From Pseudonocardia endophytica (GTDB lineage: Bacteria > Actinomycetota > Actinomycetes > Mycobacteriales > Pseudonocardiaceae): DNA of 64,000 bases. Below are positions 48,813-57,080 of this stretch, piece by piece. The stretch's first letter is position 1. Each line of letters begins with the position of its first letter. The stretch is from positions 1,984,001 to 2,048,000 of the forward strand of contig NZ_SMFZ01000001.1 of the NCBI RefSeq assembly GCF_004339565.1. The letters run 5' to 3'. The position numbers were made by a program, and so were the translations under genes. The notes beneath the pieces are model-generated. The model saw only the letters and a program-made list of their open reading frames with translations. It did no database searches and was not told where the DNA came from.

Positions 48813-50237
48813 TCACGGGTCTCCATCACGACACCCTCGTCGATCACGACTCCCGCCCGGCAGGGCCCGGGCGGCGAGCAGCTCCCTCCGGTGGCGTTCC
48901 GGCCCGTCCGGGTCGGCGCCGCGCCACGCCACGACGCCGTCCGGGCGCAGCAGGACGCGCTCTCCGCCGTCGACGTCGGTGGCCCAGCCCGGACCCGCGA
49001 GGTCCAGTGTGGACGTCGTGCGCGCGTCGTCGAGCCAGCGGTGCGGGACGCGGACGCCGGCGCGCCCGGTCGGTGCGAACGCCGTGACCGGCTCCTCCCG
49101 GTCGTCGTCGCGGACGAACGCGCCCTCCGGGTAGGCGATGCTCTCCGCGGACAGGACGAACGGGTGCGCCATCTCCTGGTCGGGGACGCCGCGTGCCGAC
49201 GAGCGCCGGACCGACTGGTCGGCGACGAACGCGGCCGTCGGGCGGCGTTCGGCGTCGTAGCTGTCCAGCAGCGCGTCGGACGCCTCGCCCCGCAGGACGG
49301 CGGCGAGCTTCCAGCCGAGGTTGTGCGCGTCGGCGATACCGGTGTTCGCGCCTGCGGCGGCCCACGGCGGCATGACGTGCGCGGCGTCGCCGGCGAGCAG
49401 CACGCGCCCGACCCGGAACCGGTCCGCGACCCGCACCTCCGGGCACCAGTCCAGGACGGACAGCACCTCCAGGTCCGGCACCGGAGCACCGATCGCCGAC
49501 CGCAGCACCGCCGGCCAGTCCTGCCGGCCCGCGCTCGTCATGAACACCCACCGGTGGCGCCCGTCCACCGACGCGAACGCACCGCCCGCGACCGTGCACA
49601 GGTTGAACGGACGGTCCGCGACGAGCGGCGCGAGGTCGGCGCGGAAGTAGACGTTCACGGCGGGCGCGCCGACGGCGCCCGGACCGGAGCGGGTCACGCC
49701 GAGCGCCTCGCGGACCGGGCTGCGCGCCCCGTCCGCGGCGACGACGTAGCGGGCCCGCACCGGCCCCTCGGCCGTCTCCACCGTGACGCCGTGCGCGTCC
49801 GGCGCGACGCCGGTGACGGCGAATCCGAAGTGGACCTCGGCACCCGCGTCGGCGGCCGCGGCGGCCAGGACCGGCTCCAGCACGTCCTGCGCGACCAGGC
49901 TCGGCGGCTCCGGTCCGACCAGCTCCGGCGACGGCTCGATCGGCGCGCCGCCCCACATCGGCTGCAGCTCACTCGTGGCGAGCGTCTCCCCGGCCGCGAA
50001 CCGGTCGTGCCCGGCGAGGTCGCGGGCGGCGTCGCGGACCGTGCCGGCCAGCCCGAGCGACCGGAACACCTCCATGCTGCGGAAGCCGAACCGGCGTGCC
50101 TTCGGTTGCGGCGACGTCACCGCGTGCTTCTCGACCAGCAGGACGTCCACGCCGTGCCGGCACAGCTCCAGCGCCGTGGTCAGCCCGACCAGGCCACCGC
50201 CGATCACCACCACGTCACGTGTACGTTGTCCACTCAT
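48813..50237 (-). CDS. FAD-dependent aromatic monooxygenase
   Basis: 474-aa class A flavoprotein hydroxylase. GxGxxG motif VVVIGGGLVGLTTALELCRH at the N-terminus, DG motif RYVVAADGARSPVREALGV near residue 160, and the GD motif RVLLAGDAAHVMPPWAAAGA near 290, followed by NLGWKLAAVLRG. These place it with phenol or polyketide hydroxylases (NAD(P)H-dependent). The C-terminal ~100 residues resemble the thioredoxin-like third domain only weakly and are short. Divergent from a TetR gene with two operator-like sites between, so inducible degradation or detoxification of an aromatic compound is likely. Confidence 0.92.
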   Translation of the reverse strand: MSGQRTRDVVVIGGGLVGLTTALELCRHGVDVLLVEKHAVTSPQPKARRFGFRSMEVFRSLGLAGTVRDAARDLAGHDRFAAGETLATSELQPMWGGAPIEPSPELVGPEPPSLVAQDVLEPVLAAAAADAGAEVHFGFAVTGVAPDAHGVTVETAEGPVRARYVVAADGARSPVREALGVTRSGPGAVGAPAVNVYFRADLAPLVADRPFNLCTVAGGAFASVDGRHRWVFMTSAGRQDWPAVLRSAIGAPVPDLEVLSVLDWCPEVRVADRFRVGRVLLAGDAAHVMPPWAAAGANTGIADAHNLGWKLAAVLRGEASDALLDSYDAERRPTAAFVADQSVRRSSARGVPDQEMAHPFVLSAESIAYPEGAFVRDDDREEPVTAFAPTGRAGVRVPHRWLDDARTTSTLDLAGPGWATDVDGGERVLLRPDGVVAWRGADPDGPERHRRELLAARALPGGSRDRRGCRDGDP

Positions 50238-50253
50238 AGATGTACGTTGTACA
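50220..50253. promoter_or_regulatory. Two tandem TGTACGTTGT operators
   Basis: TGTACGTTGTACA (50241-50253) is a perfect 5-3-5 palindrome and TGTACGTTGTCCA (50220-50232) is a near copy, 21 bp centre to centre, two helical turns. The second copy lies over the first codons of the monooxygenase. TAGGCT (50262-50267) beside the perfect copy is the probable -10 of the TetR gene. Confidence 0.7.
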
Positions 50254-50276
50254 CGCCGCGGTAGGCTCGCGCCACC

Positions 50277-50993
50277 ATGACCTCGCTCCCCTGGTTCGAC
50301 GACGCGGGCGCGCCCGCCCGGCGCGACGGGCTGTCCCGCGAGCGGGTCGTGGCCGCCGCCGTCGCCGCCGCGGACGCCGACCCGCACCGCGACGTGACGA
50401 TGCGCGACCTCGCCGGGGACCTCGGCGTCCGCAGCCCGATGGCGCTCTACCGCTGGGTCGGCGGCAGCAAGACCGGGCTGCACGACCTGATGGCCGACGC
50501 CGTCTACGCCGAGATGACGGTCCCCGACGATGCGGGCTGGCGCGCCGGGCTGCGGGGACTCGGCGAGTCCGCATGGGCTGCCGTCGGGCGGCATCCGTGG
50601 TTCGCCCGGCTCGCGTTCAGCCGCCCGCCACTCGGGCCGCACGCCCTGGCCGTGCACGATCGCGCGCTCGCCCTGCTCGACGGCCACGACCTCGATGCGG
50701 CCACCCGGATGGGCTGCGTCTCGACCGTGCTCGGACACGTACTCGGCGCCGGGCTGGCGCTGCTCGAGGAGACCGCCATGCGCGCCCGTACCGGCCTCAC
50801 GACCGAGCGCGACCTCTCCGACGCGGCGCAGCCCTACCTCGACCGGATCGCCGCGTCCGGCCGGTACCCGCACTTCAGCGCGTGGGCGGCGGACCCGGGC
50901 CGGCTCGCCCCGCCGCCGCAGACCGTGGAGCGCACGCTCGGCTGGCTGCTCGACGGGCTCGCGGGCACGATCGAGGGCCGCGCGGACGGGTGA
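50277..50993 (+). CDS. TetR/AcrR family transcriptional regulator
   Basis: 238 aa. The HTH is diverged but clear: RERVVAAAVAAADADPHRDV, MRDLAGDLGVRSPMALYRWV and GSKTGLHDLMAD. The C-terminal domain, with WAAVGRHPWFARLAFSRPPL and GHVLGAGLALLEETAMRART, resembles the TetR_C_33-like ligand domain of TetR-type repressors of antibiotic or aromatic-compound genes. ATG follows TAGGCT by 9 bases, so the message may be leaderless. It very likely represses the divergent FAD monooxygenase and itself through the TGTACGTTGTACA sites. Upstream of a hydrolase on the same strand, 25 bp away. Confidence 0.9.
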   Translation: MTSLPWFDDAGAPARRDGLSRERVVAAAVAAADADPHRDVTMRDLAGDLGVRSPMALYRWVGGSKTGLHDLMADAVYAEMTVPDDAGWRAGLRGLGESAWAAVGRHPWFARLAFSRPPLGPHALAVHDRALALLDGHDLDAATRMGCVSTVLGHVLGAGLALLEETAMRARTGLTTERDLSDAAQPYLDRIAASGRYPHFSAWAADPGRLAPPPQTVERTLGWLLDGLAGTIEGRADG

Positions 50994-51018
50994 TCGGTTG
51001 CCTGGCAGGCTGACCGGC

Positions 51019-51900
51019 GTGGAACGCGAGGTCGAGGTCGAGCCCGGCGTCTCGCTGTGGGTGCAGGACCTGCCGCCGGCGGGCATCGGCGACGGGCTGC
51101 CCGGCGAGGCGGTGCTGCTGGTGATGGGCGCCGACACGTCCGGGATCGCCTGGCCGGACGCGTTCGTGGAGCGCCTGCGCACGCGGCACCGGGTGGTCCG
51201 CTACGACCACCGCGACACCGGCCGGTCCACCCACGCGTTCGAGGAGCACCCGTACGGGATCGCGGACCTCGCAGGCGACGCGATCGCCGTGCTCGACGCG
51301 TGCGGGATCGACCGGGCACACGTCGTCGGGATGTCGATGGGCGGCACGCTCGCCCAGGTCATGGCTCTGGACGCGCCGGACCGCCTGGCCAGCACGACGT
51401 TGCTGTGCACGGCGGCGCTCTCCGCGGACCGCGACGGGCTGCCCGGGCCGACCCGCGACGTCCTGCGGATGTGGCAGGAGATGACCGACCCGCGCGACGA
51501 GCGCGGCGAGCTGGCCTGGCGCGTGGAGCACTGGCGTCGCCTGCACGGGACGGCGCTGCCGTTCGACGGGCTCGAGTTCCGCGCGCTGGAGCAGCGCCTG
51601 ATGGCCCACGCCGGACGGTCGGACTCGCCCGCCGCGCACTCCATGGCCGACCCGGACGGCCTGGACCGCGGCGCGGAGCTCGCCACGATCACCGTTCCGA
51701 CGCTCGTCGTGGAAGCACCGGAGGACCCGGTGAACCCTCCGCCGCACGCGTCGCACCTGGTCGAGAAGATCGGCGGCGCGGCCCGGCTGGTCACGGTTCC
51801 CGGGATGGGGCACGCCCTGCCGTCGACGGTGGTGAGCCCCGTCGCCGAGGCGATCCTGTCGCACGCCGCCGTGTCCGAAGGTGCCGCGCGTCGCCGCTGA
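51019..51900 (+). CDS. Alpha/beta hydrolase
   Basis: 293 aa. Oxyanion region VLLVMGADTSGIAWPDAFVE, strand RVVRYDHRDTGRSTH (the DhRGxG-like block), nucleophile elbow HVVGMSMGGTLAQVMALDAP (Ser near residue 106), acid in LVVEAPEDPVNPP and His in PGMGHALPSTV. Resembles haloperoxidase/hydrolase-type enzymes such as 3-oxoadipate enol-lactonase relatives or tetracenomycin/aclacinomycin-type esterases. GTG start. Probably cotranscribed with the TetR gene, thus part of the monooxygenase regulon: hydroxylation followed by hydrolysis would be a simple degradation pair (inference). Confidence 0.9.
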   Translation: MEREVEVEPGVSLWVQDLPPAGIGDGLPGEAVLLVMGADTSGIAWPDAFVERLRTRHRVVRYDHRDTGRSTHAFEEHPYGIADLAGDAIAVLDACGIDRAHVVGMSMGGTLAQVMALDAPDRLASTTLLCTAALSADRDGLPGPTRDVLRMWQEMTDPRDERGELAWRVEHWRRLHGTALPFDGLEFRALEQRLMAHAGRSDSPAAHSMADPDGLDRGAELATITVPTLVVEAPEDPVNPPPHASHLVEKIGGAARLVTVPGMGHALPSTVVSPVAEAILSHAAVSEGAARRR

Positions 51901-51917
51901 CCCGGCGTCCAGCGCCG

Positions 51918-51957
51918 AGCCGCCCAGCCGCCCAGCCGCCCAGCCGCCCAGCCGCCC
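51918..51957. repeat. 8-bp tandem repeat, five units
   Basis: Five perfect AGCCGCCC units head to tail, starting 17 bases after the hydrolase stop and ending where the first palindromic element begins. Confidence 0.9.
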
Positions 51958-51958
51958 A

Positions 51959-52246
51959 TGATCGGCCGAAGTGGCACGGGCGCGCCAGATACGGCGCGAT
52001 CCGGCCGGTTCCGCCGATCACGCAGCCCAGAGCCAGCCCAGAACCCGACACCGCGCGACCATGATCGGCCGAAGTGGCACAGAGGCGCCAGATACGGCGC
52101 GGTGCGACCACTCGCGGCGATCATGCAGCACGGCCCGGCACCACGGCTCGCCCTCACCGGCCGGCGACCCCGCACCCCGCGACCATGATCAGCGGAAGCG
52201 GCACGGGAACGCCGGACCTGGCGCGATCGGCCGGTTCCGCCGATCA
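51959..52246. repeat. Three 62-bp palindromic elements in a row
   Basis: Copies at 51959-52020, 52062-52123 and 52186-52246 start TGATCGGCCGAA (or TGATCAGCGGAA) and end TTCCGCCGATCA (or CTCGCGGCGATCA). The ends are inverted copies of each other (11 of 12 bases in copy 1). Copies 1 and 2 also share the GTGGCAC and GCGCCAGATACGGCGCG blocks. Spacers contain GACACCGCGCGACCA-like and CACCCCGCGACCA sequence. This is the whole 357-bp gap before the MBL gene; no ORF I can support is in it. Confidence 0.75.
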
Positions 52247-52257
52247 TGCCGGTGCGG

Positions 52258-53097
52258 TCAACTGCCGGGCGGGCGTGACGGGTGACCGTCCGGGCGCTCG
52301 CCGCGCAGGCGGGCGACGTACCGCTCGGCGGAGCGGGCGACGGCCTCGTCCGCTCCGGCGTCGATCCGCCTCTCCCACCACCCGCCGTAGAGGCGCTCGA
52401 ACCGGAACGCGCCGACCCTCTCGGCGATGCCGAGGACCGTGCGTTCGTCGAGCGGGAGCATGTTCGGGTAGCTCCAGAGGAAGCTCACCCAGCGCCGGTC
52501 CGCGACGACCTGGATCGAGTCGCCGGTCAGCAGCACTCCGCGGCCGTCCGCGGCCTGCCGGTGCAGCACCGTCGAGCCGGCGAAGTGTCCGCCCACACGG
52601 ACGACGGTCACGCCCGGCACCGGTTCGGACCACTCGTCGAACACCTCCACCCGGTCCGACGGCCTGCGCACCCAGTCCACATCGGACCGAGCGAGCAGGA
52701 TCCTGGCGTCGAAGTGGTCCGCCCAGTCGACCATCGCGGCGTGGAAGTGCGGGTGCGAGACACAGATCGTGTGGATCCCGCCGAGCGCGGCGACCTCGGC
52801 CCTGGCGTGGTCGTCGAGCAGCGGGACGCAGTCCCACAGGACGTTCCCGTCCGGGGTGCGCACCAGTAGCGCGCGCTGCCCGATCGCGAAGGACGGCTCG
52901 ACCCCGATCCCGACCAGGTCCGCCTCCACCTGGGCCAGCACGGTGCGATGCCCGGCGGCCAGCTCGTCCGGCGCGGTCCACCGCTGACCGTCGGGCCCGA
53001 CGAACTGCCGCTCGTCCTCGCACACCGCACACCCGGGCGGCGGCTGCGGCGCGTCCGGGTGCTGCACGCCGCAGGTGACGCAGATCCAGGCCGTCAT
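52258..53097 (-). CDS. MBL-fold metallo-hydrolase with N-terminal zinc ribbon
   Basis: 279 aa. Begins MTAWICVTCGVQHPDAPQPP and CAVCEDERQFV, a CxxC...CxxC rubredoxin/zinc-ribbon-like module. The beta-lactamase fold follows, with TICVSHPHFHAAMVDWADHF (HxHxD-like motif 1, here HPHFH), VGGHFAGSTVLH, GVLLTGDSIQVVADRRWVSF (GDxxxxx) and the C-terminal FERLYGGWW. Motif 1 lacks the usual THxHxDH spacing, so metal occupancy may differ. Function unknown; relatives are hydrolases of unknown substrate. Its ATG overlaps the stop of the upstream response regulator, so it forms an operon with the two-component system. Confidence 0.87.
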   Translation of the reverse strand: MTAWICVTCGVQHPDAPQPPPGCAVCEDERQFVGPDGQRWTAPDELAAGHRTVLAQVEADLVGIGVEPSFAIGQRALLVRTPDGNVLWDCVPLLDDHARAEVAALGGIHTICVSHPHFHAAMVDWADHFDARILLARSDVDWVRRPSDRVEVFDEWSEPVPGVTVVRVGGHFAGSTVLHRQAADGRGVLLTGDSIQVVADRRWVSFLWSYPNMLPLDERTVLGIAERVGAFRFERLYGGWWERRIDAGADEAVARSAERYVARLRGERPDGHPSRPPGS

Positions 53098-53768
53098 CGC
53101 CCCACCCAGGAGTAGCGGCGCTCCGGACGACCGGTGCCGCCGTACCGCAGCCGGACCGTCGCGGCACCGGTGCCGACGAAGTGCTCCAGGTAGCGACGGG
53201 CGCTGACCCGGGACAGCTCCGCCGCCTCGGCGCACTCGGTGGCCGACAGGTCCCCCGCGCTCTCGCGCAGCACGCGCGCGACGAGGTCCGCGGTCGGCTC
53301 GGTCAGGCCCTTCGGCAACCGTACCGCCGGCGCGGGTGCCGACGCCGTACCGCCGAACAGCCGGTCGATGTCCTCCTGGCCGCGCAGTCCGCCGAGGTCG
53401 CGGCGGATCCGCTCGGCGCGCCGCACCTGCTCCGCCAGGGCTTTCTGGTCGAACGGCTTGACCAGGTAGTGCAGCGCCCCTCCGTGCAGCGCGGCGGCCA
53501 CCGTGTCCGGGTCGTCCGCCGCCGTCACGACCAGCACGAACGGATCGTCCGGCGCGCCGGTCCGCAGGCCGCGCAGCACCTCGATACCGCTGACGTCCGG
53601 CAGGTACACGTCGAGCAGCACCAGGTCCGGTTTCAGCTGGGCCGCCCGCTCGAGCGCTTCGTCCCCGCGATGGGCGACGCCGACGACGCGACAGCCGTCG
53701 ATCCGCTCGACGTAGCCGGAGTGCACGCGGGCGACCATGAAGTCGTCGTCGACGACGAGCACGTTCAC
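53094..53768 (-). CDS. Response regulator (CitB/DcuR type)
   Basis: 224 aa. Receiver domain: MNVLVVDDDFMVARVHSGYV, DLVLLDVYLPDVSGIEVLRG (phosphoacceptor Asp about 57) and ALHYLVKPFDQKALAEQVRR. After a linker, an HTH-like output: LVARVLRESAGDLSATECAE, AELSRVSARRYLEHFVGTGA and VRLRYGGTGRPERRYSW. This is the organisation of CitB/DpiA/DcuR regulators, which act with CitA/DcuS kinases on dicarboxylate and citrate genes. GTG start in a GTGA overlap with the kinase gene. The divergent tctCBA operon is the obvious target. Confidence 0.9.
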   Translation of the reverse strand: MNVLVVDDDFMVARVHSGYVERIDGCRVVGVAHRGDEALERAAQLKPDLVLLDVYLPDVSGIEVLRGLRTGAPDDPFVLVVTAADDPDTVAAALHGGALHYLVKPFDQKALAEQVRRAERIRRDLGGLRGQEDIDRLFGGTASAPAPAVRLPKGLTEPTADLVARVLRESAGDLSATECAEAAELSRVSARRYLEHFVGTGAATVRLRYGGTGRPERRYSWVGR

Positions 53769-55363
53769 GCTCCGACCACCACCCCGGCCCGCAGCGGGAG
53801 GCGGGCGACGAACACGGCGCCGCCGTCGTTGTGCAGCGTGATGCCGCCGCCGCGCCGCAGGCACGCCTGCCGGGCGAGCGCAAGGCCCAGACCGCGGCCA
53901 CCGCCGGAGCCGGCGACCTTCGTGCTGAACCCGGACCGGAAGACCTCCTCGACGAGCTCGGTCGCGACGCCGGGCCCGGTGTCGCGCACCCGGACCTCGA
54001 CGGCACCGTCCTCGGTGGACAGCCCGATCTCCACCCGGCCGCGCTCGCCCGGCGCGCCGACGACGGCGTCGATCGCGTTGTCCACCAGGTTGCCGAGCAC
54101 GGTGACCAGGTCCGCCGACAGCTCCGGGTCCGACCCCGGCGCGACGGCGGGCAGCCGGGCGTCCGGCGCGAACGCCAGCTCGACACCACGTTCCGCGGCC
54201 CGGCTGGCCTTCGCCACGAGCAGCGCGGCGGCCGCGGCGTCCCCGACCCTGGCCACGACCTCCCGCCGCCACGCCTCGGACGCCTCGACGATCCCGGCCA
54301 CGAACCGGCGCACCTCGTCGTGCTCCCCGAGCTCGGTCAGCCCGGCGATCGTGTGCAGCCGGTTGGAGAACTCGTGCGCCTGGGCGCGCAGCGTGTCGGT
54401 GACCGTGCGGGACGCGTCGAGGCGTTGTTCGAGCGTCAGCAGCTCTGTCCGGTCCCGCAGCGTGACGACGGCGCCGACACGTCGCCCGTCGAGCCCGACC
54501 GGCATCCGGTTCAGCACGAGCGCGCGCGTGCCGGCCAGCACGAGCTGGTCCTCTCCGGCGGACGCGCCGGTCAGCACGTCCCGCAGGCGGGGGTCGATGT
54601 CGAGCGTGTCCAGGTGGTCGCCGGGACTCGCGTCCGGCAGGTCGAGCAGCTCACGGGCGACGGGGTTGAGCAGCGTGATCCGGTCGGCCGTGTCCAGGCC
54701 CACGACGCCCTCCTTGATCCCGAGCAGCATCGCCTCCCGCCGCTGCACCAGCTCGACGATCTCGTCCGGTTCCAGGCCGAGCGTCTGCCGTCGCACCCTG
54801 GAGGCCAGCATCAGCGAACCGGCCACGCCGACCACGAGCGCGAGCCCCAGCAGCGCGAGCACCTCCCCGCGGGCCGCGGACAGCGCCTCCAACGGTGACG
54901 GTGCCCGGATTCCCGCCGAGACCAGCCCGATCACCTCGCTCCGGTCGCCGATGATCGGCACCTGCGCGACGACCGTGCGCCCGTCCGGGTTCCCGACCCA
55001 CGACCGCCCGGCGGGCGCCGTGCTCTCCCCGGAGTCGAACACCGTCCGGACCTGCGCCGGGTCCGGGGACGTCCGCACGATCGACCGCCCGTCCACGATC
55101 ACGATCTCGTCCGCGCCGGACAGGTTCTCCGCGCTGCGCGCGAACGCGGGCAGCAGGTCGAACCGGCCGGACGTGAGCGCCGAGCGGACGGTCGGCACGG
55201 CGGCGACGTCCTCGGCGGCGGACAACATCCGACGGCCCTGGGTGTCCCGGAACGCCGCCTGCGACTGCACCACGGCCAGTGCCGCGACGGCGCCGAGCAG
55301 CACGACGACGACCCCCAGCTGCCACACCAGCAGCTGCCGGGACAGGGACCTGCGCCGTCGCAT
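53765..55363 (-). CDS. Sensor histidine kinase (CitA/DcuS family)
   Basis: 532 aa. TM1 LLVWQLGVVVVLLGAVAALA (about 11-30), a periplasmic-type sensory domain of the CitA/DcuS PAS fold (RMLSAAEDVAAVPTVRSALT ... VAQVPIIGDRSEVIGLVSAG), TM2 LALLGLALVVGVAGSLML near residue 180, then a cytosolic PAS domain. The H-box is AHEFSNRLHTIAGLTELGEH, typical of the family, followed by N- and G-boxes LVTVLGNLVDNAIDAVVGAP, VRDTGPGVATELVEEVF and GGRGLGLALARQACLRRGGG. It senses an external carboxylate. ATG 55363 is used; GTG 55369 is possible. Overlaps the regulator gene by 4 bases. Confidence 0.92.
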   Translation of the reverse strand: MRRRRSLSRQLLVWQLGVVVVLLGAVAALAVVQSQAAFRDTQGRRMLSAAEDVAAVPTVRSALTSGRFDLLPAFARSAENLSGADEIVIVDGRSIVRTSPDPAQVRTVFDSGESTAPAGRSWVGNPDGRTVVAQVPIIGDRSEVIGLVSAGIRAPSPLEALSAARGEVLALLGLALVVGVAGSLMLASRVRRQTLGLEPDEIVELVQRREAMLLGIKEGVVGLDTADRITLLNPVARELLDLPDASPGDHLDTLDIDPRLRDVLTGASAGEDQLVLAGTRALVLNRMPVGLDGRRVGAVVTLRDRTELLTLEQRLDASRTVTDTLRAQAHEFSNRLHTIAGLTELGEHDEVRRFVAGIVEASEAWRREVVARVGDAAAAALLVAKASRAAERGVELAFAPDARLPAVAPGSDPELSADLVTVLGNLVDNAIDAVVGAPGERGRVEIGLSTEDGAVEVRVRDTGPGVATELVEEVFRSGFSTKVAGSGGGRGLGLALARQACLRRGGGITLHNDGGAVFVARLPLRAGVVVGA

Positions 55364-55413
55364 GGGCACACAGTAGGTCCCGGCACCGACAGAACGAGCA
55401 CGACCAGAACGAA

Positions 55414-55450
55414 CACAACGACCGTTGTGCACCGAAGGCAGACAATTGTC
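55414..55450. promoter_or_regulatory. Two palindromes between the kinase and tctC
   Basis: CACAAC-GACC-GTTGTG (55414-55429) and GACAATTGTC (55441-55450, perfect) lie in the 143-bp gap between the divergent kinase and tctC starts. Both contain ACAA/TTGT arms, so they may be sites for the CitB-type regulator. Confidence 0.45.
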
Positions 55451-55506
55451 GGTGCCCCCGCGCACACTCCCCTCGAACCCACCCCGACGGCGAGATGGGC
55501 AGCGCG

Positions 55507-56556
55507 ATGGACCGATCGACGACGACCGACCCACCACCCCCGGCTCCGGCCGACCCACCACCCCGGCGGAGCACCGGCGCGGTCGTGGCGACCGTGGTCG
55601 TGGTGCTGGCCGCCCTCCTGCTCGTGCCGCCGGCGATCGGCGCGCTGACCGGCGGCGGTGACGGCACACAGCTCAAGGGCCTGCGCATGCTCGTCCCGAA
55701 CGCACCGGGCGGCGGGTACGACGTCACGGCCCGCGCGGCGTCGAAGGCCATGGAGGACACCGGCATCACCGGCCCGGTCGAGGTGTTCAACCTCCCCGGC
55801 GCCGGCGGAACGGTCGGTCTCGGTCGCACCGTGAACGAGGCCGGGAACGACAAGCTGGCGATGAGCATGGGGCTCGGCGTGGTCGGCAGCGTCTACTCCA
55901 ACAAGTCCCCGGCCACGCTGGCCGAGACGACGCCGATCGCGCGGCTCACGGAGGAGTCCGAGATCGTCGTCGTGCCGAAGGACTCGCCGTACCGGACGCT
56001 CGGCCAGCTCGTCGACGCGTGGAAGGCGAACCCGGGCCGCGTACCGGTCGGCGGCGGGTCCTCGCCCGGCGGGCCGGACCACCTGGCCCCGATGCTGATG
56101 GCCAAGGGCGTCGGGCTGGAGCCGAAACGGGTCAACTACGTGGCCTACGACGGCGGCGGCGAGCTGCTGGCGTCCGTGCTCGGCGGCAAGGTCGCGTTCG
56201 GGGTGTCCGGGCTCGGCGAGTTCGCCGACCAGGTGGACGCCGGCGAGCTGCGGGTGCTGGCCGTGACCGCGGGCGAGCGCGTGCCCGGTGTGGACGCCCC
56301 CACCCTGAAGCAGTCCGGTGTGGACCTGGAGTTCACGAACTGGCGCGGGATCGTCGCACCCCCCGGGCTGTCGCCGGAGGGCAGGCAGCGCATGGAGCAG
56401 GCGTTCGACGACCTGCGCCGCAGCCCCGAGTGGGCCGAGGTGCTGAAGACGAACAACTGGCAGGACGCCTACCAGCCCGGCGACCAGTTCGGGGAGTTCC
56501 TGCGTTCCGAGAACGACCGTGTCGCCGGCGTGCTGACCGAACTGGGGCTGACCTGA
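55507..56556 (+). CDS. tctC: Tricarboxylate transporter periplasmic-type substrate-binding protein (TctC)
   Basis: 349 aa. An N-terminal membrane anchor (GAVVATVVVVLAALLLVPPA, about 25-44) with no lipobox leads to a TctC/Bug-type binding domain: LRMLVPNAPGGGYDVTARAA, VFNLPGAGGTVGLGRTVNEA, IVVVPKDSPYRTLGQLVDAW, GGSSPGGPDHLAPMLMAKGV and FTNWRGIVAPPGLSPEGRQR. The P-G-G-x-x-D block binds the carboxylate. ATG 55507 is used; ATG 55495 would add four residues. It would capture a tricarboxylate or related acid outside the membrane and pass it to TctAB. Stop overlaps tctB by one base. Confidence 0.93.
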   Translation: MDRSTTTDPPPPAPADPPPRRSTGAVVATVVVVLAALLLVPPAIGALTGGGDGTQLKGLRMLVPNAPGGGYDVTARAASKAMEDTGITGPVEVFNLPGAGGTVGLGRTVNEAGNDKLAMSMGLGVVGSVYSNKSPATLAETTPIARLTEESEIVVVPKDSPYRTLGQLVDAWKANPGRVPVGGGSSPGGPDHLAPMLMAKGVGLEPKRVNYVAYDGGGELLASVLGGKVAFGVSGLGEFADQVDAGELRVLAVTAGERVPGVDAPTLKQSGVDLEFTNWRGIVAPPGLSPEGRQRMEQAFDDLRRSPEWAEVLKTNNWQDAYQPGDQFGEFLRSENDRVAGVLTELGLT

Positions 56557-57080
56557 TGACCGTCCTGGAGAAGACCGGGAAGAAGTCCTGGTGGCGGGGC
56601 CGTTCCGAACTCGGCGTCTCGGCGCTGCTGCTGGTCGTCGGCCTGCTGGTCGTGATCGACACGCTGGCCGAGTCGAACACCGGGGGCGGCGACTCGGACC
56701 CGATCGGCCCGCGCACCGTCGCACTCGTGCTGGGCGCGGCGCTCTTGCTGCTCTCGGTACTGCTGACGATCGACATCCTGCGCGGCGGGCACGGCGAGGC
56801 CGAGGGCGGCGAGGACGTCGACCTGGGCACGCCGATGGACCTGCGCACCGTCGGCATGCTGGCCGGGGTCCTGGTCGCGACGGCGGCGCTGATCCCCCTG
56901 GTCGGCTGGCCGATCGCCGGGACGGTGCTGTTCGCGGGCGCGACCTACGCGCTCGGCTCGCGCTCGTTCCCGCGTGACCTCGCGATCGCGGCTGGCGTGT
57001 CGCTCGTGACCTGGTTCCTGTTCGACGGGCTGCTCGGCGTCGACCTGCCCGGCGGACCGCTGATGGGGGTGTTCGGCTGA
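56556..57080 (+). CDS. tctB: Tricarboxylate transporter small membrane subunit (TctB)
   Basis: 174 aa, four predicted transmembrane helices: LGVSALLLVVGLLVVIDTLA, TVALVLGAALLLLSVLLTID, VGMLAGVLVATAALIPLVGW with WPIAGTVLFAGATYALGSRS, and DLAIAAGVSLVTWFLFDGLL. GPRTVALVLG and GWPIAGTVLF are typical of the family. Coupled by TGATG overlaps to tctC and tctA. It forms the secondary transporter with TctA. Confidence 0.92.
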   Translation: MTVLEKTGKKSWWRGRSELGVSALLLVVGLLVVIDTLAESNTGGGDSDPIGPRTVALVLGAALLLLSVLLTIDILRGGHGEAEGGEDVDLGTPMDLRTVGMLAGVLVATAALIPLVGWPIAGTVLFAGATYALGSRSFPRDLAIAAGVSLVTWFLFDGLLGVDLPGGPLMGVFG

